From positions 248,001-312,000 of the forward strand of contig WHVA01000009.1 of assembly GCA_015179125.1 (NCBI GenBank): DNA of 64,000 nt. Reading direction: 5' to 3'. Source of the stretch: Gautieria morchelliformis. Lineage: Eukaryota; Basidiomycota; Agaricomycetes; Gomphales; Gomphaceae. A program made the position numbers and the translations under genes. Below the pieces are notes generated by a model. The model ran no database searches, had not been told where the DNA came from, and was given only the letters and a program-made list of their open reading frames with translations. Positions 29,838 through 41,660 of this stretch are shown piece after piece. Numbering within the stretch: position 1 is the stretch's first letter; every line of letters begins with the position of its first letter.

Positions 29838-32440
29838 GAGTCACCCCCTGAAGACCGACTGTTTGGACTGGGCGTACCGAACGTGAGGAGTTTCCACGTT
29901 GCATACGTCACTTCTGTGACGTCCCTCTTCCTTCTCAAAGACCGGCAGCCTGGCTGGAGATTGCGCAGACTGAACGTGGAAGGATCCCACATTGCGTTAG
30001 CAGCTGCCACCAGTGTCTTTCTTCGAGGACCTTTCCTCGTGTTCCCGCGAGAGAGTGTACCGTTCTGGACGGCACTATAAACCACTGCGCAATGCCAGTA
30101 GGGTGCACCGCCCTCTGAAGGCCAAGGCGGCACCATAAACCACCAACCCCCAACTTCTTTATTATGACTTATCTACAATCTGAGTCCCTGGCATCCACTA
30201 CACACCGCACACCCCTTTATGACGCCATCCTCCATTTTTGCCTCCATCATACCTTGACCTCATGCCTCTATGACTGACCACCCTCGTGTCCCCTCTATCC
30301 AACCCCCCATCCAACGACACGACGCCTCCTCCCGTTTCCCATCGTGCTTCTTTAAATTAATTCTGTTTAAGGAAGGAGCGATGAGGCAGGGTCAGTAAAG
30401 GGCAAGCACACAAGTGGTCAGGTGCATGGTGAAATATCCCCAGCACGCACCCAACTGCACCGCCGTGTGCCCACATACTCCCCTCCTTTCGTGCACCCAC
30501 CTTGCCACATCTCAAGCAAAGTGCTGGGCACCCCCTAGGCCATGAAAAGACACCGCGCGGTCATGTCAACTCTGTGCATCCTCGCATCCCAGAAGCGTCG
30601 TGAGATTGTCACAGAGGTTTTGAAGGAAGGGCCGGAGGACTCCAGGACTGTGTGCATGGGGGACAGCGTCGGTGTCAGCGTCATCACGCACATGCATGCC
30701 ATGCAGACGGGTTGTGTATCCAGACCATGAGTTGAATGTCTAGCGCGCTCGATGGTGACGCAACGCACACACAGTGAAGGCCCGTGGTGCACATTGGCGG
30801 ATGCAAGGCCCTTCAGTCACCGAGTGCACTGCTCTCCCCCTCTTGTGCCCTCTCCACGGTCGTCGCCCCTCCACACGGTGCCACGATGCCCCACCGCACC
30901 TTGACGTCGTACAGCCCCGATACCATGCGTACATGTGCCAAGTGCTTCAGGAGCTCCACAGACTGGCTGGAATTGAGGTTGACATGTGCATGGCATGGCA
31001 TGTGATGCGCCCTTTGTCGCACCCATCTTGTAGGGATTTCCGACAAGCATCAAGTCCCTTCGACGCGACGCAGGCTGCACATGTCGCACACTAATCGCCG
31101 ACCCCGCCACCGTCCATTCTGTCTCTTACTTTGCGCTCCCGGTACAGAGACCTGTGAGGCAAGCCCATGTGACACCGTTCAGCACACCAAGAGTCTGGCC
31201 AGCAAGGACCTCAGCCTGCTGCATGGCACTGCGGTAGGGGTGGAGTTAGGACCAGATGAGCGGAAGGAGGGTCAGGGTATGAGGTGAGAACGCACCCAGG
31301 AAAGTGCAGGTACCGTGCGACCCATCACCATCTGCCGTGTCTCCGTGTGTCTCCCTCGCGCTCCCATCTGACCTCTCCTCCACCACCCATCCATGATGCA
31401 CGACCACGACGAGCCACTGCGGTCCACGGTAGTGCGACGCTGACCCCTATGGACCCATGGGACACCATGAGCACCCCGGCATGTGTCCGTCGTGCAGCAC
31501 CGCGCCGACCTGCCCCACCTTGGGTTACTACAAGCTCTAGTGGCCTTACAGCACCACCAGCAGGAGCCCAGGCCCCTGATGCCGCGTTACCACCCACGTC
31601 ACACGCATCATGATGTCACAAATGCGCGTGAGGTTCGGTACCGATGGACGCGCCACCACGTGCCTGCTCACACACGCAAGTGTCCACGCAGGTCGCAGCC
31701 CCATGTGCCCTCTCCAGGGTCCTCGCCCATCCACGTGCGTGCGCACGCTGTCACCGGCCTCAGCTGTGCCCCTCCCTCTCCACCACGATGCTTGCTGCAC
31801 CGCGACGTCGTACGGCCCCAGGACGTGTGGTACCGCAACCCACGGCGCCCCTAGAACCACAAGAGGCCTGTTGCCGCCATGCAGGCTGCGCCATGCCTTG
31901 CTGTAGTCGCACGGCCACTGCACCCCGTGGTCCCACCGCCACACGCGCATGTGACCCCAGCCCAGGCATCGGTTTATGAGTATCCAGTGATGCCTGTACC
32001 CCTGCCGTCTACAGCGTGGCAGCATGCACGAGCTGCAGCGACGCAGAGGCCAACTCCCATGCAGCCGTCAATGCGCGCCCACTCACGCATGCAAGGGCAA
32101 CCGCTGAGGCCTCTGCCCAGGGCTTGGGAGGATGGTGCCGCACTATGGCTGCCCGTCGGTACATACGGTTGTAGTGCCGACGTTGCGAGGCGCAGCATAT
32201 GGACATCGACACGGTGCATGTCCCACACCGCCTCATCGCTCACACGCTCTCAAGAGGACGCTGTAGGCCAGACACCAGCACACGTGCAGCCCCCCCGCAT
32301 GTGACACAGGGCGCAGCGCAGCACTCAGTGCCCCGCGCTGTCCCATGTACATGCTGCTGATGGGCCCAGCTGCTTCCACCCCTCGTCCGTGTACGAGTAC
32401 ACGCGGAAGCGGTACAATGAGACGCCGTGTGACATTGCAT
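29838..32440. other. GC-rich non-coding stretch with diverged internal repetition
   Basis: No gene could be supported: open frames are short and overlap on both strands, as expected from high GC. Some phrases recur about 900 bp apart, for example GCCCTCTCCACGGTCGTCGC near 30847 against GCCCTCTCCAGGGTCCTCGC near 31709, and CGTCGTACAGCCCC near 30904 against CGTCGTACGGCCCC near 31806. It may be an old tandem duplication or a worn-out element. Confidence 0.4.
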
Positions 32441-32454
32441 GCTGCACACCGCGC

Positions 32455-32878
32455 CTTGGGACCTGCATATACGCCACCCTGCATGGACTCTTCGTCTGCT
32501 GGGTTGATCCCACATGGCCTACGGGTAGGATTTCCACAAATGCATCCCGGCCATATGAACACCTAAAAGGGGTTGGATTGAGAAGACGATGGGACCAGTG
32601 ATGAACCATCACACCAGGTAAGGGGTGTCAATCGTGTTTGATGGTGTGCCTGCTGGCGAATGATGCGAGTAGCGAATGGTCATTTGGTGAATGCGGCGAA
32701 GGGAAAATGGAGCGAACATAAAGGAGGAGTGGTCGGGGGGAGGGGTGAAGCCGAGCGAACATGGAGGAGGAGTGGTGAAAGGGGAAACAGGGATAGCTGG
32801 GTGCAAGAAGTACATGAGTCATGACAATCCGACCATAGGAACATCAAAAGGGGGTTGAGCCGAGGAGGTGATAGGTCC
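32455..32878 (-). mobile_element. LTR-C copy (v), fragment
   Basis: From GGGACCTGCATATACGCCACC to GATAGGTCCCAT the sequence follows the minus-oriented LTR-C consensus, including CTCTTCGTCTGCTGGGTTGA, GATGAACCATCAC and the internal GTCATGACAATCCGACCATA. Both ends of the LTR are missing. Confidence 0.6.
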
Positions 32879-33218
32879 CATGATTCGTTTATCCTGTGAA
32901 TCATCCCCCAACACACAGCGAATGACCTCCTGAACCAGCAAACAACTTCCCGAACCAGCGAATATCTTGCCAAAATATTCGTCGCCATACTGCTTTCGCA
33001 TTCGCTATTCGCATCATTCCTTCCAGGACCCCAGGTGTTGGGGCCATCATCCATCATAGAACCCATCATCTGTTAAACTCCCACTCCATGACAGACACAC
33101 ATGCTCAGGATGCATTCGGATAGTTTCAGTTGCAGCCTCCGTGCAGGTTGGACTCAATGGGACTCATACCACTGCAGGGCAGGACGAATTAGCTTCACTG
33201 AAGTTTTCACTATACAGT

Positions 33219-34505
33219 TGTCATGACTCATCCATTTCTTGTACCCAGCTATCCCTGTTTTCCCTTTCACCACTCTTCCATGTTCGCTCGGCTTCGCTCC
33301 ATTCACTCTTTGCTCCATTCACTATTTGCCACATTTGCCAAATGACCATTCACTATTCACATCATTCGCCAGTAGCCATGCCATCAAACACGATCGACAT
33401 CCTTTACCCGGATTGATGGTTCATCACTGGTCCTATCATGAATCGCAAGGAGGTGCAGGCTGTCATGACTCGTTTATTTCTTGTACCCAGCTATCCCTGT
33501 TTTCCCTTTCACCACTCTTCCATGCTCGCTCGGCTTTGCTCCATTCACTCTTTGCTCCATTCACTCTTTGCTCCATTCACTCTTTGCTCCATTCACTCTT
33601 TGCTCCATTCACTATTCGCCACATTCGCCCAACGACCATTCACTACTCGCATCATTCGCCAGCAGGCATGCCATTAAACACGATTGACATCCTTTACCCA
33701 GATTGATGGTTGATCACTGGTCCCATCATCTTCTCGACTCAACCCCCTTTGGCTGTTCCTATGGCCGGAATGCATTCGCAGGACGTCCTACCCATAGATC
33801 GTGTGGGATCAACCCAGCAGACCAAGAGTCCGTGCAGAGTAACATGTATGCAGGTCTCAAGGCATGTTTGGTACCTTCACCCTCTTTCCTCCCCATCGTT
33901 TCATGTTCGCACTCCTCTTTCATTCTATTGTATATGTGTTTCATTTATTTGTATCCTGACTACTCACCCCTATCCAACCCTGACTCAAGACGGCCTCTTT
34001 CCTATTCACTAGCAACATATGAGCATTCGGTATAAGTAGTCTACATTCGCATGTATATTATCCAGTTTAATTATCATACATCTATCTTGTGCAAAACTCG
34101 ACCTCACTGTGACCATCGTCTTGAGCCCTCTCCTGTAGATTTCTATCTTCGACAAGAGGAAGACTTAAGCACCACTGGTGAGTTTTCATACTTCACCTTC
34201 ATTACCTTAGTCTTCGTACTATTATCTGCGCTGTCGGTGAAGGGCTCTGAAGGAGCACCTTTGGCGGCGAAAGGATTGTTGCTACTTAAACAACCTTTCC
34301 ATGGCACCTTGCACGTTACATCGTCAAGTGTCACGGGCTACTTCGCTATGACTGTAGATCAGGGTGAATTCCTTTCGAGTAACCCTCTTACTTCTTAACC
34401 CTTACCTCTTCGGTACTATTCGCTGGGCGCTTCACTAGATTGCACACGCTATTCGGGCATTCACCACTAACATGCGATATTAACCCCCAAAAACCAATCT
34501 TGACA
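33219..34505 (+). mobile_element. LTR-C copy (vi), full length, 1287 bp
   Basis: It starts TGTCATGACTCATCC and ends CCAATCTTGACA. It contains the internal restart (TGTCATGACTCGTTTATTTC at 33463) and, at about 33535-33610, five tandem copies of a 16-19-bp unit (TTTGCTCCATTCACTC). No target duplication was seen: the left flank is ACAGT and the right flank is another LTR-C fragment in opposite orientation. Confidence 0.7.
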
Positions 34506-34698
34506 ATAGGGCCAGTGATGAACCACCAAGCTGGTCAAAGGACATTGATCATCCTTTGATGGCGCAGCTATGGCGAATGACGCGAACAGCGAAGACAAAT
34601 GGCCGAACTCGGCGAAGGGCGATCAGAGCGAACATAGAGGTGGAGTGAGGACTGGGAGGGCAGAGCGACTGGGTATAGGAAATAAACGCGTCATGACA
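34506..34698 (-). mobile_element. LTR-C copy (vii), start of a 3' LTR
   Basis: On the minus strand it begins TGTCATGACGCGTTTATTTC at 34698 and continues for about 190 bp before it meets copy (vi) head to head. It is preceded on the minus strand by a purine run (34699-34711), so it is the beginning of a 3' LTR of a minus-oriented family-C element lying to its right. Confidence 0.65.
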
Positions 34699-34711
34699 GT
34701 ATCCCCCTCCT
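34699..34711 (-). other. Polypurine tract of a family-C gypsy element
   Basis: The minus strand reads AGGAGGGGGATAC directly before TGTCATGAC. This is the expected position and composition of the plus-strand primer of an LTR retrotransposon. Confidence 0.55.
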
Positions 34712-34888
34712 AGCTTCGGAGTCCAACGATGCAGTGCCCTGGGATGGGGGAAGGACGTGAAGATGTAATAGGTACCCCGATGTGATCTCTCGCTGCATGG
34801 TCCATGCACGGCTGCGCCCTGGGCTTAAAAGGTGTTGCAGCGTGAGGTGACGGGGTCATTTCCTTCATTTGACACCCCATGACCTCCA

Positions 34889-36439
34889 ATGGCTCTTCCC
34901 TCCTCCCTTCACTCATTGAGTGAGCGCAAACGTTGGTAAAGGTCCGTCCGGACTTTCAGGGAGAGTTGCGCGAGGAGGTGGAGCAGTGGGTCGTCGAGGC
35001 CGAGGGGATACAGGTAAGCGAGTCTTCTCATAGAGTGTTCATTAACCACCCTCTTCGCAGGCTGAGCTTCGGACTGCGATGCGTATGGAAGCAATTATTG
35101 ACCCTGCGTTTGAGCGTCCATCGGACGTGGATGACTTGGCGAAGGAGGTGAAGCTGGTGAAGGAGTGGCTCGAAAGTCTGGTCTTCACACTTAGCCCGGC
35201 GTTCCTGGATAGCGAGATGAATCCGGCCCCTGGTTCCACAGCGTCGCAACGTCCCTCGAAGGAGCCCGAGGTGGGTGAAACCCCTGCGAAGGCATCTGAG
35301 GTCGAGAGGGGTGCTGTGAAGGGGCCCAAGGCTGAGAGGAGCATTGTGACGAAGGCAACCGCAGTCGAGAGGGGTACTGTGAAGGAGCCCAAAGTTGAGG
35401 GGAGTACTGTGAAGGAGCCCAAAGGTATGTGACAAGTCTCCTCCTGCTAATCCAGCTAACGCAACATTCGGCGAAGATCCTGTTCTTGTGGTCGAGCCTC
35501 CTGTTGTGTCTCCCGAATGCTCCCGACCAATATCCACAACCCAGGCTGTGCGTGCAAAGTGACGACCAATATTTCTGTCGTCCGATGAGGAACCTGATGA
35601 CGCCCCAACACCGAAGAAGGCCCAGACGGAGCTCGGTCCTCAACCACCTATTTCAGAGCCTGCTCGGAGCCCTTCCCCAGAGATCATCGCAATCAAGCTG
35701 ACTCCTGCACAATGTCGCAAGGGTCGGGCGAACGCGCTGTTGGCCGAATCCGATAAGGTCCCGCAATCGGTGGTGAAGCAAGGGTACCCCGATCCTGCCT
35801 ATCTCTTGGGGTGGAAGATATACATCAGAGTAAGTGTCCATCGTCTTCACAGATGTTCGCGGGTTTGACCGAAACCCCTGTCGTAGCCTGAGCTGGTGAT
35901 CAAGTCAGCAAAGTGCGGGAGGTGCCTCTGCTACAACCACACGTGTAGCAGACTGGTGGGAAAGATGTGTGGGTGATGTATCCGCAATCATCAGGGCTGT
36001 GTCTCACCAGAGGGTAAGCCCTTTTTACTCAGATCTCCCTCGCACCATCCGAACTGATGTGGAGTCATTGTCCCCCCTCTAGAGTATGAGGCGAAGGAGG
36101 AGAAGGACGCTCAGGAGGCTGAGGTGAAGGAGTGGGGGGCGAAGGGTAAGGCGAAAAGCAAGGCGAAGGATAAGAGTTCGGTGGCGGGCCACTCCTCGAT
36201 CTCGTTGAAGGGTATTCTTGGTAAGTTCCTTCTATTATCTTCGTTATATCTTCAGCTGATTTCCAGATACCTTTGAAGGCACCCGAACGTCTATGCTGGC
36301 TGCCGAGGAGAAGGTGGAGGAGCTGGTGGAGAGGTCGGAGGACCTGATGAGGAATGTGTCAGTGAAACTGAATGCATTGAATGGGGCTGTTTTAGAACTA
36401 GAGGGAGTCCAGGCGATGATTAGGAAATTAATGAAGTAG
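34889..36439 (+). pseudogene. Hypothetical Cys-cluster protein, antisense inside a family-C gypsy element
   Basis: Not a named family to me. Coding pieces with plausible introns are: ATGGCTCTTCCC at 34889; FQGELREEVEQWVVEAEG near 34955-35010; MRMEAIIDPAFERPSDVDDL near 35080 with a tail of Lys/Glu repeats (ERGAVKGPK, ERGTVKEPK, EGSTVKEPK); PDPAYLLGWKIYIR near 35790-35830; and KCGRCLCYNHTCSRLVGKMC near 35910-35970. The last is followed by an in-frame TGA and then CIRNHQGC, so the cluster would be CX2CXC..C..C..C..C if the TGA were sense. A charged exon with EVKEWGAKGKAKSKAKD and a final exon of heptad-like leucines (EEKVEELVERSEDLMRNV) stop at 36439. The TGA and a frame change near 34935 suggest decay. 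It lies between the polypurine tract and the protease of a minus-strand element, in opposite orientation. Confidence 0.45.
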
Positions 36440-36609
36440 AGTAGAGTTCTTTTTATGATTATTGTGAACATAGAAGCATTTTCTTGGAGCTCTAGATGGT
36501 GAGTGGGAAGTGAGTCCACGCAAAGGGGGCCAAAGGGATCGCCAAGTCATCCGAATGAAGGTTTTTGTGAGGATTTTGCCAATGCGCAAGCACTACCCCC
36601 CCCCCCCTT

Positions 36610-39600
36610 TATGGTACACGTCGCCCCAATGGGTCAAATGCATGAGGGTTCATGTCGAGTTGCACCAGCAAGGGTGGTTCGGAACGCAGTCGGGCGAAGG
36701 AATGGTTTGCTATCCACGTCGAATGTCTGTTTGTAGCCAGAATGATTCGGGATAGGAGTGAGTGAAGAAATGGAATGACACCTGGTGAAAGGACCGAGAT
36801 GTAACACAGTGGTCCAATTGCTGTGTTTGGGGAGTAACCCAAGGATAGCGGGGATGATTATTGAGCAGTGATATGGAGGACTTGGAAGAGTAATTCTCAA
36901 TAGGCCTGAATGAGGGAGGGAATGGTTTGCCATCCACGTCGAATCTCTGTACGTAACCAGAAAGATTCGGAATAGGAGTGGGCGAAGAGGTGACATCTGG
37001 TGGAAGGACCGAGATGTAAGAGAGGAGTCCAATCACCGTGTTCGGGGCATAACCCAAGGATAGTGGGGACGAGTATTGAGCAGCGATATGGAGGACTCGG
37101 AGGAGTGATTGCTGATAGGCTTTACTGAGGGGGATAATGGTTCACCGTCCATGTCGAACATCTGTGTGAAAACAGAAAGATTTGGAATAGGAGTGGGCGA
37201 AGAAGTGACATCTGGTGGATAAGAGAGGAGTCCAATCGCCGTGTTCAGGAAGTAGCCCAAGGATAGTGGGGACGAGTATCGGGAATGTGTGTCGAAGATA
37301 GCCGAAGAGTGTAACCTTCTGAGAAGTAGCAAAGTGTCCTGTGAAGAGGCATTGCTGAATGAGAGACTAATATCTACGTATTTGCGAATGAGACCAGTAG
37401 TGGCTGGTGTCCTATCAAAAGAAAAGGGAGACATTGTTCGGTAATCAGGGCGATATAATTTTAAGAAACCAGGATGAGAGGGGAACGAGTTATCAATGAA
37501 ATTCGGAGTGGCACCAGAGTCAATGAGAGTAGGAAGGAGTTAGAGAGACCAAGAAGGTGTACATAGATGATGAGAGATGAATCAGGATAGGAACTAATGG
37601 AAGCGAACAGAGACACAGATTGTACAGAGTGGGTAGGATTGTTGTTCAAAGGGATAAAGTGATCCATTGTTAACACCACAGAGGGATCGTGAGCTAGTCT
37701 TCCACGGGGGTGTTTTCGCTATCTTCAGAAACCTCTTTGAGAGTCGCAACCTGAGGGTCCAGATTCCTCAAAGTAGTAGATCGAAGAGAAGTAAAAAAGA
37801 TAATAGAAGAAGTAAGAGAAGCATGCCTTCGAGGGTGAAGATAGCCCTGCCAGTGGTTGAGGCAGGCTCCTGATAGCGGCACCCCTTTGCGTGATGTGTG
37901 GGGGGTTCGCCACAATAAGGGCAAAGGCCTTTGGATTTTCGTTGCTCTTTCTCAGCTTCAGTAAGACGTCTGGTAGCATCGAGGATACCAGAAAGGTCTT
38001 TCTGTTCGTTGGGCTTGGCTGTGGCAGAGGGTCTGGGGCGAGCGTTAGCACATGGTGTTGAAGATGATTCAGAAGAGGAAGGGGGACAAATGGAGGTTGT
38101 AATCTGCTTTTCACCTTGGCGCTCCCAGTAGTGATTGTTGATGCGAAGAGCCTGATGCTTGAGATCGTCGAGACTTTCGGGACGTTCGTAGGAGAGCATG
38201 TGGTCTTTGATACGCTCGGCGAGGCTGTTATAGAAAGCGTCATAAAGGGCGGCATCATTCCACTCGACGTAAGAGGACAACTCAGCAAATGTGGTCATGT
38301 GGTGATTGACGCAATGGGTGTCGAGCATCTTGAGCCTGCGAATAGCTCGCTCGGAAACCTGGATGATCTCGGCCTGACCGAAAAGATGATTAAGTTCGTC
38401 AGCAAAGGTAAGCTCTGAATGGGAGGCTCTGGGACCTGGATGAGAAAAGGTTGCCACCAGACCAAGGCAATGTTGCTGAGGTAGGATGTTGCATAGGAGA
38501 CTCATTGTCGCTCATGCTGGAACTTTCGTGGCTTGTTGTCGAAGACCATAATACAACTAGCGATGAACCTTCGGAGAAGGCGAGGTTCCTTTCCTGTGAA
38601 TTTGTCAGGTTTCGCAGCATCGGAATCACCATCAGGGGCAGCCTGAGGGTAGGTGAAAGGAAAAGGATAATAGGGGTTCCAGGGGAATCCTGGTTGTGGC
38701 CAAGGCCCTCCACCAGGAGGCGGAGGTGGGCCAGGAGGTCCGGGAGGCCCGATTGGAGGTACTCCGAAATAAGGAAGGGTGGCCCAAAAGGTGGTGGAGG
38801 AGACGCTGCATGCCCGCCAGGTGAGGCAGGAATCTGTGCCAGAGGCTGCTGCGGGGGAGGTTGTCCCACGAAGGGGTGAGGTTGTCCGCGAATGGAAGAG
38901 GTGCAGGCCCGCCAGGTGGGGCAGGAATCTGGGCTGGAGGTTGTTGCGGGGGAGGTTGTCCTGCGAAGGGGTGAGGTTGTCCCATGAATGGAAAAGGCGC
39001 AGGCCCGCCAGGTGGGGCAGGAATCTGGGGTGGAGGTTGGTACAGGGGAGGTTGTCCCGCGAAGGGGTGAGGTTGTCCTGCGAATAAAGGTGGGGTGCCC
39101 CCGAATGGTGCAGCATTCAGATTGTAATAAGGAATGCCACCGAAAGCATAGCCAAGGTTTTGTCTGGGTGCAGGGATGTCCCTGGTCCGCTAAATGCGCC
39201 TGGCGAGGAAGACTTTGTTGGGAATCGACTCGAGTCTGGTCACTATGTACCGAACAGTGAGGACATCGAAGAGCCTGCGAATAGTGCAAATAAGCATGTG
39301 AGTGATGTGAATGAGATGAAGAATTGTGTGAAGCAGGCGTGTGAGCCCGAGATTCCGCTTGTATGGGGGTGGTGTGCCTCGAATGGAGAGGAGGTGTAGG
39401 CTGGGGATTAGGAGGGCATTGGGCATAGTGCACGTTGAGAAATGGGTTTGGAGTATGACTAGGCGAAGCGGGTGGCAAGTGGGGTCGTGCAAAGGCCGAT
39501 TGTAATCGGGGTCCTGCAGCACCAACAATCTGAGGGAGCCTAGAAGGATAAGGTTCTTGAAAGGTGCTGGGGTTCTGTGGGCGACTGCTGGGCGAATTAG

Positions 39601-39895
39601 GGGCCAATAGGCGGCGTAAAGAATCGGCACTGGGCCTGTGGCTGGATATGGGAGTACTGGCTGAAAATGGGCACTGAGGGGAGAAATGCTGTTCACCTGG
39701 AGTCAGCTGGTGTTGAACGTCGAAGTGAGGTGGTGATGCGTGTTTGGGGACTGGGTGGTGTGGTGTAGGCTGAGATGCAGACATGGCGACTAAGCGGGAG
39801 AAGGGGATGATGTCTCCTGTGGGGTCTTGCAAAGGAAATGAGGCGAAAGCTGTTCGCCTGTGGAGTGGTGCTGGAGTGGGAACTGGGCCTGTCGA
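36610..39895 (-). pseudogene. Family-C gypsy gag-protease remnant
   Basis: The minus strand carries gag from about 39895 downward (TGDIIPFSRLVAMSAS, SADSLRRLLAPNSPS). Its Pro-rich middle contains three tandem units of about 34 residues (QPPPQQPPAQIPAPPGG, 38800-39090). The gag core is in another frame (TFAELSSYVEWNDAALYDAF, near 38230-38280), then a knuckle-like CPYCGEPPTHHAKGC near 37890-37930 with one residue more than the usual CX2CX4HX4C. A retropepsin start LIDSGATPNFIDNSF lies near 37485-37530. After the protease, a unit of about 215 bp is present three times (36640-37260). There is no reverse transcriptase, RNase H or integrase. Frameshifts and loss of the first gag residues make it a pseudogene. 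Confidence 0.75.
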
Positions 39896-39897
39896 GC

Positions 39898-40488
39898 TAA
39901 GGTAACGAAGATGAAGTATGAGAAGTCACCAGTGATGCCTAAGTCCTCTTCTGGTTGAAGATAGGAATCTCCAGGAGAAGGCTCGAGACGATGATCACAG
40001 TGGGGTCAAGTTTGCACAAGATGGACGACGTATGATAATTGAACTGAGGAATGTACATGCGAATGCAAACTACTTATATCGAATGCTCGTAAGGTATCAG
40101 CGAATAGGAAAGACGCCGTCGTGAGTCAGGGTTGGATAGGGGTGTGCAGTCATGATACTAAGTAGATGGAATAAACATACAATAGAGTGAGGGAAGAGTG
40201 TGAACATGAAACGACGGAGGGTAAAGGTGGCGAAGGCACTTATGTATGAAACCATGTCTTGGGACCTGCATACATGCTACCCTGCACGGACTCTTCGTCT
40301 ACTGGGTTGATCCCACACGACCTACGGAAGGGACATCCCGCGAACACACTTTGGCCATATGAACACCCAAAGGGGTTGGATTGAGAAGATGAGGGGGTTG
40401 GTGATGAACCATCACACCAGGTAAATGGTATTGATTGTATTTGATGGCGTGCCTGCTGGCGAATGATGCGAAGTGGGGTGAGGGGTAG
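39898..40488 (-). mobile_element. LTR-C copy (viii), truncated 5' LTR
   Basis: From GCTAAGGTAACGAAGATGAA to GCGAATGATGCGAAGTGG it follows the minus-oriented LTR-C consensus. The LTR end (CCAATCTTGACA) and the leader are deleted, so the LTR is joined directly to gag; the other end is cut about 700 bp short of TGTCATGAC. Confidence 0.65.
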
Positions 40489-40489
40489 G

Positions 40490-41020
40490 AACATGCCGAT
40501 GCAATGCCCGACAACCCTGGCCATGGCGCAGGCCAAGCTGGATGCCAGGGACGCATCCAGCCTAGAACTGCGACGGGAACAGCCAGAGAAAAGATGACAG
40601 AGCCAGCGAAGCATGTAGGACAACCCCTGGAGAGGCAGGTGCCAAGACCCAACCGACCACTAGGGGAGCCGCAGCTGACACGGAAACACTGACACGTGAA
40701 GAAATCAGGGATCTTCCGGGGCAGGAGATAAAGAATGCTCGACGCGTCGTTCGACATCAGAGCTGGGGTTGGTGGGTTTTCAACATGGATATGTGTGTAG
40801 ATGTGTGGTTATGTAGCGGAAAGTCTTTTAGAAGCATGTCTATGCGAGGAATTATGGAAAAGTGTAGAACTTTGTTAAGCACCCTTCCAGTGGTGGTGGT
40901 CAGAGTACAAAAGAAGTTCCCTTCTTTGTATTTATGTGACCAAAGCACTTTTAGGTGTGTGCTTTGCTAGCATTGATCAGAGACATGGTGCGCAGTACAT
41001 AACAGAGTCTCTTTGTCTGC
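40490..41020. other. Non-coding, contains the second member of a dispersed repeat
   Basis: The part 40741-40925 (GACGCGTCGTTCGACATC, TTAAGCACCCTTCCAGTGG) is a relative of 20136-20290. The stretch 40490-40740 is purine-rich and unassigned. Confidence 0.4.
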
Positions 41021-41021
41021 C

Positions 41022-41206
41022 CAGGGCTGTCCACAAGCCAACTACAGGTGACCTGGACTTGGTCGCAGGTCAGCCAACTTCCAAAAGCAGAACCTGGACT
41101 TGACCTGAGTTTTTGTCCAGGTTGACTTGGACCCCCAGGTTAAACCTGCAGGTGACTTGCCGGGTTATCCCAAGCTGACTGACCTCAGTCCACTCATGCC
41201 CCCCTG
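41022..41206. mobile_element. Short hAT-like non-autonomous element (tentative)
   Basis: It begins CAGGGCTGTCCACAAG and ends in CCCCCCTG; the interior is built from variants of GACCTGGACTTG and CAGGTTGACTTGG. Terminal CAGGG/CCCTG and dense short repeats are usual in fungal hAT-like non-autonomous elements. No 8-bp duplication was found. Confidence 0.3.
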
Positions 41207-41440
41207 CAAGTGCATGATCTCAGTAGTGTTATGAACATAAGTCATACTTAAGGCTCAACCCAAGCGCCAAGCCGAGGTTTAGGATGGAGGGCTTGGCTTC
41301 AACTTCATAGGTTGCACCCACTACAGTGTTCCACCCTAATTTTGGGAATCGGATTCACCTTCAAGCCAAAGTTTGGGAACAGAGATCAGACAGAGGAAAG
41401 GATATACGGGGATCTAAGTCGATACCAGAACTGAGGATAT

Positions 41441-41660
41441 TGTCAGGGGACACCCTGTTTTCCAATTCCACCCCAAGTTCTGGCTCCATTTCCGACTCCA
41501 CTTCCAGTTCCGCTTCAATTTCTGACTCCGCTTTCAGAAATGGTTCCACTTCTGGGAGAACTTCCACCAGTTCTGTTCAATTCACCAATTCCGCTCCATT
41601 CTCCAACTTCCACTCTTGGAACAGGGTTGATGGCAAGTGCTAAGTGTTTCCCCTGGAAGA
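41441..41660 (+). mobile_element. LTR-B fragment with intact first half
   Basis: It starts TGTCAGGGGACACCCTG and runs through CTTCTGGGAGAACTTCCACC to GGTTGATGGCAAGTGC and CCCCTGG, with an internal deletion relative to the LTR at 7653-8033. It shows how the two halves at 18553 and 7653 join. It is fused to the end of the copia-2 RNase H region. Confidence 0.65.

Noticed and set aside
30535..31110. Overlapping frames with Cys/His-rich products
   Set aside because: Open in opposite strands simultaneously because of high GC; no consistent splice pattern or domain.
33535..33610. Possible CRISPR-like short direct repeats
   Set aside because: The units are directly adjacent without spacers and lie in an LTR of a eukaryotic retroelement.
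36594..36607. Run of cytosines
   Set aside because: Simple homopolymer at the gypsy/antisense-gene junction; it may be a sequencing or assembly weak spot and has no annotation value.
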